64,000 nt of DNA from Torreya grandis. Its lineage: Eukaryota; Streptophyta; Pinopsida; Cupressales; Taxaceae. Each line of letters begins with the position of its first letter. Positions within the stretch are counted from its first letter, which is position 1. The stretch is from assembly GCA_037957365.1 (NCBI GenBank), contig JARHVA010002684.1:1998501-2062500 (forward strand). Direction: 5' to 3'. Shown piece after piece: positions 49,753 through 62,100 of this stretch. The position numbers were made by a program, and so were the translations under genes. The notes under the pieces are model-generated. The model had not been told where the DNA came from. It ran no database searches and saw nothing but the letters and a program-made list of their open reading frames with translations.

Positions 49753-50424
49753 TGTTAGCAACCTAGATAGAACTTAGTAGAGATTATATTACTCAATTTT
49801 TACTCATATCTAGACTAACATTGGAATGATCTAAGGCTATGGGATACCTATGTTTAGATCAAACCTCTAGTTATGAGGCTAGTTCCTTTGAAATGTGAAT
49901 TTTAGGATCAATTTCTAAACCTACTTGATATTAGGGTGAAAAGAATAATAAATAAACTGAAAATGAAACCTATCTATGATGGTGATTCACCTAAATATTG
50001 ATTTATCATCTATAAACTAAGAAACTTAGCACACACATAGATCAAGATTGAATAATTTGTCAACAAGAATCTCCCAGATCAGTCTTAAACATCATTAATT
50101 CCAATGTATGTGTGAAAAAAGCTTGCATATTAAAGGTGTGTGAATGGAGGTCTCTAAAGGAATGGCATACTAACATTATCAAACTCAATTTATATTCAAA
50201 CTCTTCAAGTGAACTATAAAGGATGAAATCACAATGGCAGGTGAGGAAAAAACCTACAAACGGAGATATAGATCACACTTCTATGAAAATAAACAATCAA
50301 AATTACACACATTAACTATGAATTATTTGAAAACAAACTTCTCTCTATTGATTCTGGTGCAAGTTATAATTTTTGTACAGTATTCCTATACCATCCTAAA
50401 GTATCTAAAAAATGGCTTTAAAAG

Positions 50425-50426
<2 letters not shown>

Positions 50427-50468
<42 letters not shown>

Positions 50469-50513
50469 CATATACATACACACACACACACACAAATATA
50501 TATATATATATAT

Positions 50514-50546
<33 letters not shown>

Positions 50547-50625
50547 TATATCTGTATATATATGTATGTATGTATGTGTATATATATATATATATATGTG
50601 TGTATATATATATATATATAATATG

Positions 50626-50656
<31 letters not shown>

Positions 50657-50696
50657 GTATGTATGTATATACATACATACATGTATATATATACAT

Positions 50697-50730
<34 letters not shown>

Positions 50731-50754
50731 GTATGTATGTATGTATATATATAC

Positions 50755-50789
<35 letters not shown>

Positions 50790-50868
50790 CATATGTATAT
50801 ATATACATATATATATGTATATATGTACATATATATATATGTATATATATACACATACATACATATAT

Positions 50869-50901
<33 letters not shown>

Positions 50902-50910
50902 TATATATTA

Positions 50911-50948
<38 letters not shown>

Positions 50949-50949
50949 C

Positions 50950-50982
<33 letters not shown>

Positions 50983-50992
50983 TACATACATA
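50427..50992. repeat. 566-bp compound TG/TA/CATA microsatellite
   Basis: It starts as pure (TG)15 and then becomes a mosaic of TATG, CATA, CACA and TA runs. All long open frames on both strands here (up to 259 codons of Tyr, Ile, His, Thr, Cys and Val) are readings of the repeat and not genes. The other LTR has only a short ACATATATATA at the same place (about 59,808-59,819). Confidence 0.98.
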
Positions 50993-51485
50993 GTCAGATT
51001 GGAAAGACTCTAGACAATGTGGCATAGAGGAGAGAAGGATTAGTAGTATTTTAGTTAACTCAATACTAAATTACTTTTAAAATAATAACAAAGCCTTAAA
51101 AAATCTTCAAAGTCTTCAATAACTTGCATGGCCTTCACTTTGGCATTGAATGGAGATGGTGGGCCCAACTTTGATTTATCAACCTCCCTTGAATGAAAAT
51201 ATATGCTAATACTTAGATGTTAAATCCATATTTAAGTGATTTGAAGATGAATATAGGTCCTCCTTTTCATGAAAATCATGAAGATGTATGAAACTAGCCA
51301 ACTAATTCACTAAAGTGATGTGGCCTTAAGGACTAGTCAACTCCACTAAGCTCCTCTTTACATGATTTGGCACTTGAATTACTAAAAATGTGCATTAATA
51401 TCCATGTGAAACAAATATATGCAACATGTAAACTATATTTTAAATCCCTAATACATATTCAATGCAATACTTTGCTTTCTTTTGA

Positions 51486-51531
51486 CCAATTAGGCCTATT
51501 AGGCCAATTAGGCCAATTAGGCCTAATAGCC
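51486..51531. repeat. Four-copy 9-bp repeat AATTAGGCC
   Basis: AATTAGGCC, TATTAGGCC, AATTAGGCC and AATTAGGCC follow each other from 51,488 to 51,523. The other LTR (about 60,293-60,306) has a single copy. Each junction is part of a TTAGGCC/GGCCTAA palindrome. Confidence 0.9.
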
Positions 51532-54500
51532 TATCTTCTTGTATTTGGACTCCATAGAACCTACAAAAAAACCTTGAAAACCTAAAAAAATATGAAATTA
51601 GACATTAATCAACTCCTCCCATCATGAGATATATGATTTTTATGAAGAAACTCTTGCCATTCAGTCAATAGGGTTGATTAGGTCTATTTTGCCCCATTTT
51701 CCTGAAGAGTGGATGCTTTGAAGGTGCTAATAGGGGCACTTATAGGCATATTTTTGAACATATTAAGATTTAAATATGAATAAAAAATCTCAATTTTTAA
51801 CATCCATGAGTTGTATTTCATGTAAACTACATTGTACCTCATTTTTCATGATGTTTTCTCTAAAAAACATGATTTGTGCCCTAATATGTATGACTCCATA
51901 CATAAAATTGGAATTTATGTAATCCTATCTAAGTTTAATTAATTATTGAAGATTTTTAATGTCTATTAATAAAGTTTTGATGGAAATAAAATACACTTTT
52001 GTCAAAATTGGTCACTATGAGGGTTTTAGAGGGTTCTAAAGCTGAATCTTCTTACTAATGATTCATGAAGCAAAAACCTCCAAATCAAAAATTATTAGCA
52101 TTAATGTGTATTATACTAACCCCATAAAAATACATGAAAATATTGGGTTACCATGCAACATATATCAGAAGTTATCATGTGGAGGAAATATGCTTGTAAG
52201 GTTTTGCTTGCATTTTGGACTACCTACACTCTTAATGATTGTTCATAAATCACATCCCATAAACCAACATAAATTATTAATAAATTTTAAGTTAATATGG
52301 GTTTTAAAAACATAATAATATTTTTTCTCCAAATATTTATTCAAGTGGTGAAAGATACAAGCATCTGAACAGGTGGTTTGGAATGGTGTTTAGAACTACA
52401 AAATTTGAATTTATCCACTTGGATTAAAATTAATCTTATTTTAATTATACCTACATTAAATAATAATAATAATAATAATCAGGTATGTAACATGACATAA
52501 AAACACTTTTAAATTATCTTCTTGCCTGAAATGTCAAAAAATGTATTTTTGTCCTATATGTTTGCTTATCTGATCTAGCTTGTATTGACATGGATTACAT
52601 ATGAGTTAGAGTTTTTACAATATTTTAAGGTCTTATTAAGATTTAATATCATTATATAATTCTTTTAAAACACTCAAATAAATCTCCAACCCTTCAAACA
52701 CACCCTAACCTTCTTTAGAAGCATGCCTGCACCAAAGGTGACCTTGAATGGACATGTTGATGACTGTCATAAAATATTGGAAACTTCCCCTTTTCAAATG
52801 GTATTTAAAATTATATATAATTTTATTAAATTCCTTATTATGATTTCTAAAAAGTTTCAAATCTTAATTCCAAGTGGAGATGCTAGAAAACTCAGATTTC
52901 CTTCAAAAGTACCTCTTTTGCATTGACTAAGTGCATACTTGACTATGTTTTTCTATTTTACTAGGGTATTAGGATATTTAAAGATAAATTTAATCTTAAA
53001 TTATCTCAATATTCCTCTTATTTTTTCTCTAAAACATCCTCCACCCCTCTTTCTAGTATGTTTTGACCTTTGACAAGGTATTTAGGCCTCAAATAGCTAA
53101 CCTTTGTATAGGCCTATAGGTGCAAGTATTTAATGTGTATGAATTTATTTATTTGTGAATTTTATTTCAAGATAAATAATATTTATCTATTCAAGCTCCA
53201 TACATTTCTCATATCTCCTTACATGCCATACCACTGTGTCTCTTGTCTATTACCTACAAACTTGAAGGTATGGCTAAGTTACTAGGTATGTAAGTGTTCA
53301 TTATTAGGTGAACCTAAACATATATATGATTTTTTATAATCCCTTAATCCTATATTAATGGTCATAATAATCATTATCCATTTGGCATAATATCTTGAGA
53401 CATGAAACCCTTCACTAGGCTAATGTGTTTCCATAATAATGATGCCAACCTAGGTATAGGATTGTGTGAAGCATAGTTGTAGGCCACTATCTCCTTATTA
53501 AACTCTTCTTAAAAATTTATAATGTATCCTTATCATAATTCCATGATTTTTTTAACTTTTCTTTGGAAATGAGGTCCTATTACTAGTTTTTTATCATAAG
53601 ACCTTCAATAATAACATAATTGCTTATGTTAACCTTGGCTGAGTGTATGTGTACAGATGTGATAGGATTGAAGTTATATTAAGATTGAAAAGAGTGAAAA
53701 GGTTAAAAATATACCTAACTTATCAAATATTACAAGAATACATATTAAGACTTCCTTTAAAAAATCTGCATCTTAAGGTTTTTTAGATTTAGCCCACTTT
53801 CTTGACTATGTTTTATTCATTGATAGATGTAGGTCATAATTATGACTATATGTCATGCTTCACCTAGACTATATCTTCTTAGAGGTGCTTGAGGTGGCCT
53901 ATGGTGTTATTAAATATCTTAATATTTTATGTTTGAACTAGTCTCCTTGATCTATTGAAAAGGTCTTGTAAACTGCCAAATAGGCCTATTAGTTATATAT
54001 AACTTTCTTGGTTGGCTATAGGTTACTTTAAGCCTATTCATTCTCCTTGATGTAAATTTATAAGGTGTCATAATTTACCTTATGCCATGATTATGACCTT
54101 AAAACATTATATACCTTATGAATTAGCTAAAAAATCCTTTATACATACTTGAAGCATCAATGACCTATTGACTGTAGCTCTTTTCTTGGTGACTATGTTC
54201 ATTGAGACATGTATAGACAATAGCTATAGGCATGTTTTTGGTAGGCCTATGTGAGATATTAAGTGTCTTTAGGTTTATCATTATGGTTTGTTGATGATCC
54301 ATATCATCATTTCTCCTCATGACCTTAAAGAGACTTTGAAACCCTTAGAGACCTAGACCACTACTCCACATTTTCACTTTCCAACTTGGAAGTATGGTTA
54401 TAGGGTGGCATTGTGTCACTTAATGACTATTATATGAATTTAGAGATATCTCCAAAATGTATTTTATGACTCCTTATTTTTCACTCCATGAAATTTCATA

Positions 54501-56953
54501 ATTTATTTCCACTCTACATATGATGCTTGAAAACCCTACCTACCTTGAATGGATTTAACTATTGTTAGCTTTTTATAGGTCTTCTTGGTTGTAGCTATTT
54601 ATTGTAAAACCCTAAATTAGCCCTATTATATTTTGAAACCTTGATTAAGGTTGTAATTTTTAAGCCCTTGGTAGTGATTTTAGGTCCTTTTATCACTTTA
54701 ACAAGTCTCTTGATGCATTCAAAACCCTCCTTTATGGGTAGTGACCTAAAGAGCAGCCTGTAGGTTCTCTCCATGGTGGATGTAGGTGTATTACATGCTC
54801 CTTAAACCTTATTTGAGCTTTAATTGTATTGTTTTGATGCTCCCTCTCCAAGTTATATGTAATATTTCATTACCATGCATGTATCAATTTTAAAGAACCA
54901 TCATAATAATATAAACTTGCTATAAAGAATATTGATTGTTTGTACCAGGCCTATAGGGTTTTTATAGATAGTGGTATGGATAATGATGATTAGAGGTATT
55001 CAAATAAAACCCAAGGCCTAATTTATTTCCACTCTATCATGATGATCACTAAATTCAATGTTCTCCTTGAAAATTTCAAAGAACCCTTGAAGCATAACAA
55101 AATATCAATCTTCCCTTTTAACTGTGCTTCCTCTTGGTGATGGTAGGTCACTTTTATGTTGGTTATAGCATATATTTTATCCTTTCAAGGTCTCTTTAAA
55201 TATTAAATAATCATTTCATCCTATCTCTCATCTATAAGTTATCAACCTTATGTTTCCAATGCATTTTGATGTTTCAAATAGGCATCAAGATCTAGATACT
55301 TACTTTTGATCATGGAGTTACTATTGTAGATCTCATCTCCCTTTATTGTATATGGTAATTTGTAGGCCTATACCTTCTATTTATTCATGGTGATCTTCAT
55401 ATCTTATTATCTGATGTTAGTGATCTTCTTGATCTATATAGGCCTTCTAGAAGGTCTCTCCCACATTTTCCTCCATTGTTCCTTCATGACCAATCTTTGG
55501 CTTTAGGGTATGGTGTCTCTTATCAAACTTTAGTTATCATGATGATGATCCATGGAATGGAGATGGTATGAGGAGGAAGGGATGAAATATGATGAAAAAC
55601 ATGAAGGTAAGGTGGGAAAAAAGGATGAAGATAGTGGAAGATATAATGGTATGGGGTGAATGGGATGAAGGTGGGAAAGAGTGTGAAGGAGCATGAAATA
55701 GGTTGCCTAAATGGTGATATACAAACATAAACACATGATTATCATACCTTATGACTTTTTAATAAATTAGAGGAGGGAAAGGGAGTAAACATGAAAATAG
55801 GTTTCTAAAAAAACCTTAAAATATGCAAAATTTCCTAAAAGTATGCTAAACTAGCCCTTATGAGATGTTTTAAGATCATGAATATAGGATAATAAATGGA
55901 TATTTTGGAGGATTTATTGGTAAAACCTAATTTAAAACATGAAATCATGGAATAAATTTATTCCATGAACCAAGATAAAAAACTTGAACATCCACTCTCT
56001 CTTCATAACTGTACAACTTCTCCTTGAAAACATGCTCAATTATAGATTAGACTAGCTATCTTTATGAGATTTGTTTGACCATGAAATGTGTGAATAAAAA
56101 CTAAAGGAAGCAATGGAAAGGAATATTAAGTCCCTAATATTCTAAGAAAACTTAAATTTTCTTGAAATATTGCCTAGGTGAGGATAAATTGAGAAAAAAT
56201 GGTTGCCTTTCTGGTTGTAAGACTATAGAACTTTTTTTGACTTCAACTTGATGGTTCATGAGGGTGTATAAGACAATTATAAAACTAATTTCTCCATGAA
56301 TAATCCCTCTAAGACTAGTTTATTTTCTCCAAAATTTAGACATGTACCTTCCTTTTACAAATTATACCATCATCAAACTTGTAAGTAGGTCTCGATGTAC
56401 AAAACTACTAATTGTCCGTAGTGGAATGGTTTTGGGCTTGTATTGCTTCCAATCACCTTGAAAATCTTGTTGAAGATTTTCCATGTCTTTATCTTCAAAT
56501 TTATTGCCTTGGCTATAGGGAATCTATATGGATCCATACTTTTCTTGTGAAAATGAAAGAAATAAGTCTAATTTTGGCCTTTTAAAGTCGAGTAAGACTT
56601 CTACTACCTAAAATAGAAAAATTTAAAAGTATTAAATGACATAACATGCAAAATAAAAAAATTTAAACTTTTTTCCATGCTTTATTTATCCCAAATGGCA
56701 TGTGTGGATTAGAAAAGTCCCTTTTCATACTTGAAAATATATCAAAACACCTTTCTAGAGCATGAAACTTTAGACTAAGGTAAATTTGATGCTTTTGAAC
56801 AAATTTAAAGATTTTTTTAGGATAATTAATGACATTTTTGACTTGAAAATTGACATTGAAGACCAAAATTTGCTCTTTTAGGCCAAAAATTCACCTATTT
56901 GACCAACTTGGCAAGGCTACTGACAAGTTTGGTAAAATTTATAATTTGTGGGG

Positions 56954-56988
56954 GTTGGTATTTAGCCTTGATAGGCTAAATTACCAAC
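56954..56988 (-). other. Terminal hairpin of element C LTR
   Basis: GTTGGTATTTAGCC (56,954-56,967), six loop bases, then GGCTAAATTACCAAC (56,974-56,988). The arms pair over 14 bp with one bulged base. The hairpin sits at the very start of the LTR on the element strand. Confidence 0.85.
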
Positions 56989-56989
56989 A

Positions 56990-57289
56990 TTTTTGGAAAC
57001 TCTCAAGGGTTGACTAGCCTAATGGTCAAGGAAATACAAAATCTTTGGACTATATTAGGCTTGGAAAATACACAAAAATTGGGAAAACTTGTAGACACTA
57101 ACACAAATAAATAAACAAACAAACACAAACATAATCTCAAAACAACAACTGACCATGAAGGAAAGATAACTAACCTATGGAAAATGGGAAAATAAGACAA
57201 AGATAATGAAAGGGAAGCAAACTACTATTTGTGCTATTCACTTATTGGAACAAAGAAAACCTACTAACCTAAAATGAGAAGCTTTATTC
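56990..57289 (-). other. Untranslated stretch next to 3' LTR of element C
   Basis: A-rich plus strand without coding sense, resembling 40,600-40,860 of element D. A polypurine tract is not clear. Confidence 0.5.
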
Positions 57290-59000
57290 CAAGATCAAAT
57301 GGAAAACTATTTGGTCCACCATATAACCTTGAATCATGTTTTCCATCTTTTGATATCCTCTTCTAATAGATTGGAGTAATTGGATTTTCATGTCTTCTTG
57401 ATAATGTAGATGAGACTCCAAATTCCATTCTTAGGTACATGGATTTAATATATGGATCCAAGCCCCAATCATATTGATCCCAAATTTGTTTACTTTGTAA
57501 GAACATCTTTAATTCTTCTTCATTTATGAACTATTAATCATGATCATGTAGACTAGATTGATGTATCTCCTTTTCTATATCTATAAGGTTGGCCTCTAAG
57601 AGATATGGATATGATCTTCTGACTTCTTGAGGCCATTTATTTTCATTCTTAGCTTTCAAAAGTAGAGAGATGTCTGAAGATGATGAGAGAGGTTGATAAC
57701 CATGATTGAGATATTCAAACATGTCATATCCTAAGAAAACAACTCCTTATTTCTTGATGGTAGCCCTTCTCTCAACCTAAATTGAACCACATTCAAGTAG
57801 AGAATAACTTGAGTGAAAGATGTCAAACAAATCTAAAGATTTGTTCTCATGAAGTTGAAGTATAATTGGAATTTCTTCACTATTATCATAATTTTGTAAC
57901 TCATCTTTTGGTAAATTAGATTGATAAATCAAAATTGATTCATATTTAACATCAAGCTAATGACTTGGCATACTCTCAAAATCATATTGTTCTTCATTTT
58001 CTTTTGTTGATTAGAGCTTGTCTTATGTTTACTTATGTAATCTCTTGTTATTCATGATGGATGGAAGTTATTATGTGATCTATGAGATCATGGAAAACAC
58101 CTTCAACTTGTATAATTAGAGATTTTTCCTCTTATATTTCATCATCTACTCTCTTCTGATCTTTAATCATAGTAACAACTTCATTGACTTCACTTTCTTG
58201 TATAACTTGTGAGATTAGATCAATCCCTTGATTGACACTGAGTGTGTCTATGATTATGTCCTTATGATCATGCAATACTCTTTGATATTCATCTACCTCA
58301 ATTGTAACTTACTCCTCTAATATTGGCATGGTAAACCCTTGAAATTACTCAAGAAGATGAGATGGATCCAATGGTTATGCCATAGATCCCTGATTTTACT
58401 CATGGAGCTACTCTTCTTGGATCACCTTCACTTCCTCTCTTTGTTTCACTATTTCTTGAATGACTTTCCATGATAGAAAGGACTTAGGATTTTGAGGAGG
58501 AATGGGGGAGGATTGAATATCAATAGTAACTTCAAGATTTATTTCATCATTTGGGCTTATGCTTGGCTACTAAATTTGACTCCAATTTAGAACTTCTAGT
58601 TTAGGATCCTCTGATATTGAAAGTATTACATCTTGAGGCATGATTGGGATAATTTATTACTAAGATGGGCTTGTAATCCATGGATATTGATATGGGGAAA
58701 CAAGAGGTATTGATTTTTGAGACTGAGATTGGTTACCTAATAACTCTTATTTGTAGGTTGATATCTCTTAAACAATAATTTGGCTTACCCTCTTCATTTA
58801 TTCCATCTCATCATGAAAATATAGAGAGTTTTGGAAGGGTGGTTGATCTTGGAATGGATATGGCTCATTTAGCTAAGAATGATATGCATATGGATCATAC
58901 TAGAAATAATATGGGTTATGAGGTTCATATTGGAGCTGCTGATAAGGAGAAAAATGGAGTTATTCTCTGTAGGCTGTTATGGCCCAGAAAATAATGAAGA
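57290..59000 (-). pseudogene. Decayed ORF of element C, Gln/Tyr-rich then Glu/Ile-rich
   Basis: The minus strand, read from about 59,000 leftward, starts with a Gln/Tyr/Pro-rich part (PYQQLQYEPHNPYYF and PFQDQPPFQNSLYFHDEME). It then gives a long acidic, Ile/Val-rich part (PPQNPKSFLSWKVIQEIVKQ and DLISQVIQESEVNEVVTMIK). The 62-codon frame 57,722-57,534 is its late portion. In-frame stops occur every 20-40 codons. No capsid, zinc, protease or polymerase motif is seen. The Gln/Tyr-rich beginning recalls the gag tail of D at 45,650-45,860. It is probably an element-specific protein or a reduced gag; its function is unknown. Confidence 0.5.
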
Positions 59001-59109
59001 TAACTAAAATTATGAAAAAAATATGTCTTTTACATTGAGATAAGGACCATAGGGGTACTAGAAACTAGTTATAAATATGAATATGTTGTAAAATTATACT
59101 CCAATGGTT

Positions 59110-59139
59110 TAATTTGTGTCACATTGGGTGTTTTATAAC
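59110..59139 (-). other. Primer-binding site of element C
   Basis: On the minus strand the LTR end (GTTAATA) is followed by GTTATAAAACACCCAATGTG, then ACAC. It aligns with the site of D at 46,938-46,967 except for a few C-to-T type changes. Confidence 0.65.
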
Positions 59140-62100
59140 TATTAACAACCTAGATAACACCTAGTAGAGATTAGATTACTCAAGTTTGACTCATATATAG
59201 ACTAGCATTGGAATGATATAAAGCTATGAGATACTTGTGTTTAGATCAAATCTCTAGTTGTGAGGCTAGCTCCTCTAAAATTTGAATTTTAGGGTCAATT
59301 TCTAAACCTAATTAATTTTTGGGTGAAAAGAGTAAGGAATAAACTAAAAATGAAACCTATCTTTGATGGTGATGCACTTGAAATTTGATTGATCCTATGT
59401 AAATTATGAAACTTAGGCACACACACAGATCAAGATTGAATAATTTATCAATAGAACTCTCTCAGATAATTCCTAAACGTCAATAATTCAAATGGAGGTT
59501 TTAAAAAAGCTTTAATATTGAATGCATGTAAATGGAGGTCTCTAAAGACACTACATACTAACATTATTTAGCTCAATTTTTATTCTAACTGTTCAAGTGA
59601 CCTGTAAAGGATGAAATCATAGTGTTAGGTGAGGAAAGGATGTATAAACGGAGATATAGATCACACTTATATGAAAATCAACAATAAAAAACAACCATGA
59701 ATGATGTACAAACAAACTTCTCTCTATTGATTCTAGTGCAAGTTACAATTTATGTATATTATTCTTATACCAACCTAAGGGATCTAAAAAATGGATTCAA
59801 AAGCCTACATATATATAGTAAAATTAGAAATAATCTAGCCAATGTGGCATAGAAGAGAAAATTATTAGTCTTCCTTGAGTCAAATCAAGACTAAAGTCTT
59901 TTTACAATAATAAAAATTCTTCAAAAAACTTTCATGGCCTTCACTTTGGCATTGAATGAAGGTGTTGGACCCAAATTTGATCTGTCAACCATCATTACAT
60001 GAAACTCTAATCCAATCCTTGGATGTTATCTCCATGTTGAAGTGAGTTGAATCTGAAGATAGGTCCTCCTTTGCATGAAAAGCATGAAGATGTATGAAAT
60101 TAGCAAACTAGTTCATTGAAGTGATGTGGCCTTAAGGACTAATAAACTCTTCTAAGCTCATATTTTCATAAATTATCACTTTAAGTATTGAAAATGTGAA
60201 AAAATCTCCATGTGAATAGATATATACAATGTGGAAACTCTATTTGAACTCCTTGATACATATTCAATGACATACTTTACTTGCTTGATTAACCAATTAG
60301 GCCTAATAACTTATTACATTTTAAATCCATAGAACCTAAAACAAAACCTTGAAAAACTACAAAAAGATGAAATTAGATTTGAATCAACTCCTCCCATCAT
60401 GAGATAGATTATTTTGATGAAGAAACTCTTGCCATTCATTCAATTGGGTTGACAAGGTCCATTTGCCCCATTTTCCTCAAGAGTGAATGATTTGGAGGAG
60501 ATGATATGGGAAATTATAGGAATATTTTTGACCATATGAAGATTTGAGGATTATTAACAAGTCTCAGGTTTCAAAATCCATGAGTTGGATTTCATGTAAA
60601 CTGCCTTATACCTCATTTTTCATGATTTTTCTCTAAAAACATGATTTGTGCCCTAATCCATATAGCTGCATACATAAAATTGGAATTTATGGAATCCTAC
60701 TTGAGTGTGATTGATTATTTAAGATTTTTCATGTTTATTCATAAAGTTTTGATGTCAATAAAATACCTTTTATCAAAACTAGTCACTATGAGAGTTTTGG
60801 AGGGTTTTAGAGCTGAATCTTCTTACTAATGATTCATGAACAAAAAACTTAAAAATATAAACTTATTGGCATGAATTTTTATTATAAAAAACCCCTCAAA
60901 ATCCCTAAAAATATTGGGTTCCCATGAAAAATATATGAGAATATATCATGTAGATAAAATCTGCATGTAGGGTTTTTCTTACATTCTGGACTGCCTACGC
61001 TCATAGCAATTGTTCATAAAGTAAAACCCCTCAAAAAAATAAATTTTTAATAAATTTTAATTTCATAGGGTTCCTAAAATCATAATAATATCATTTTTCC
61101 AAACTCTTCACGTGGTGAAAGATACAAGCATTTGAATAGGTGGCTTGAAAGGGTGTCTAGAACTGTAGAATTTGAATTTCTCCACTTGGATGAAGATTAA
61201 CATTATTATTGTTATAAATTACTTAAATAATAATAATTTCATATGTAAAAAATGATATCAAAACAATTTTAAAGTATCTTCTTTCTTGAAAAGTTAACAA
61301 ATGCCTTTTTGGTCTATATGCTTGCTTACTTGATCTAGCTTGTATGGGCATGGTTTTCATATGAGTTAGATTTTTTACAATCTATAAATGTATTATGAAG
61401 ATTTAATATCATTATAAAATGATTTTAAAATACTCAATTTAATATCCAAACCTTCAAACACACCCTAAACTTCTTTAGAAGCTTGTCTGCACCAAAGGTG
61501 ACCTTGAATGGACATGCTGATGATTGTCACAAAATAGTTGGCACCTCCACTTGTAAAATGGTCATTTATACACTATTAAAATCATATTTAAAATGATATA
61601 TAAGGTTATTCAAGTCTTTATTATCATGTGTACAAAGTTTCAAGTCCTAATTCCAAGTAGAGATGCCAAAAAACTCAAATTTCCTTCAAAAGTACCTCTT
61701 TTGCATTGACTGAATGCATACTTGACTATTTTTTTATATTTTACCAAGGTATTTGTAAACTTTAAAGATAAATTTAACATTAATTTATCTCAATATTAAT
61801 CTCAAAGTTTTTAAAAACATCCTCCACCCCTCTTTCTATCATGTTTTGACCTTTGACAAGGTATTTAGGCCTCAACCAACTAACCTTTGTATAAGCCTAT
61901 AGGTGCAAGTCTTTGAGGTGTATGAATATAGGTAGTGGTGATTTTTTAGTTTTATATAACTATTATTTATATATTAAAGATCCATACATTTCCCATATGA
62001 CATTATATACCATACCACTATGTCTCTCATCTATTACTTGTAAACTTGAAGGTATGGCTAAGTTATTATGGTTGTAGGTGTTCATTATTAGGTGAACCTA

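Larger units (their letters stand above)
49753..56989 (-). repeat. 3' LTR of element C, 7,237 bp
   Basis: Plus-strand ends are TGTTAGCAACC and TTACCAACA. It parallels 59,140-64,000 throughout: 51,120-51,170 against 59,935-59,985, 52,715-52,770 against 61,470-61,530, and 55,095-55,190 against 63,885-63,975. The right end was placed by comparison with D: in both, AACA is followed by T(C/T)TTTGG and then a GACT.GGCTAG or GACTAGCC word. No gene lies inside; it contains a 566-bp microsatellite and a 9-bp repeat patch. Confidence 0.8.

Noticed and set aside
50234..51027. Overlapping open frames of up to 259 codons on both strands
   Set aside because: They are translations of the TG/TA/CATA microsatellite (only Tyr, Ile, His, Thr, Cys, Val and Met) and occur in several frames at once.
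55537..55734. 65-codon minus-strand Phe/Ser/His-rich frame
   Set aside because: It sits in the 3' LTR of C and reflects a local GA-rich low-complexity stretch.
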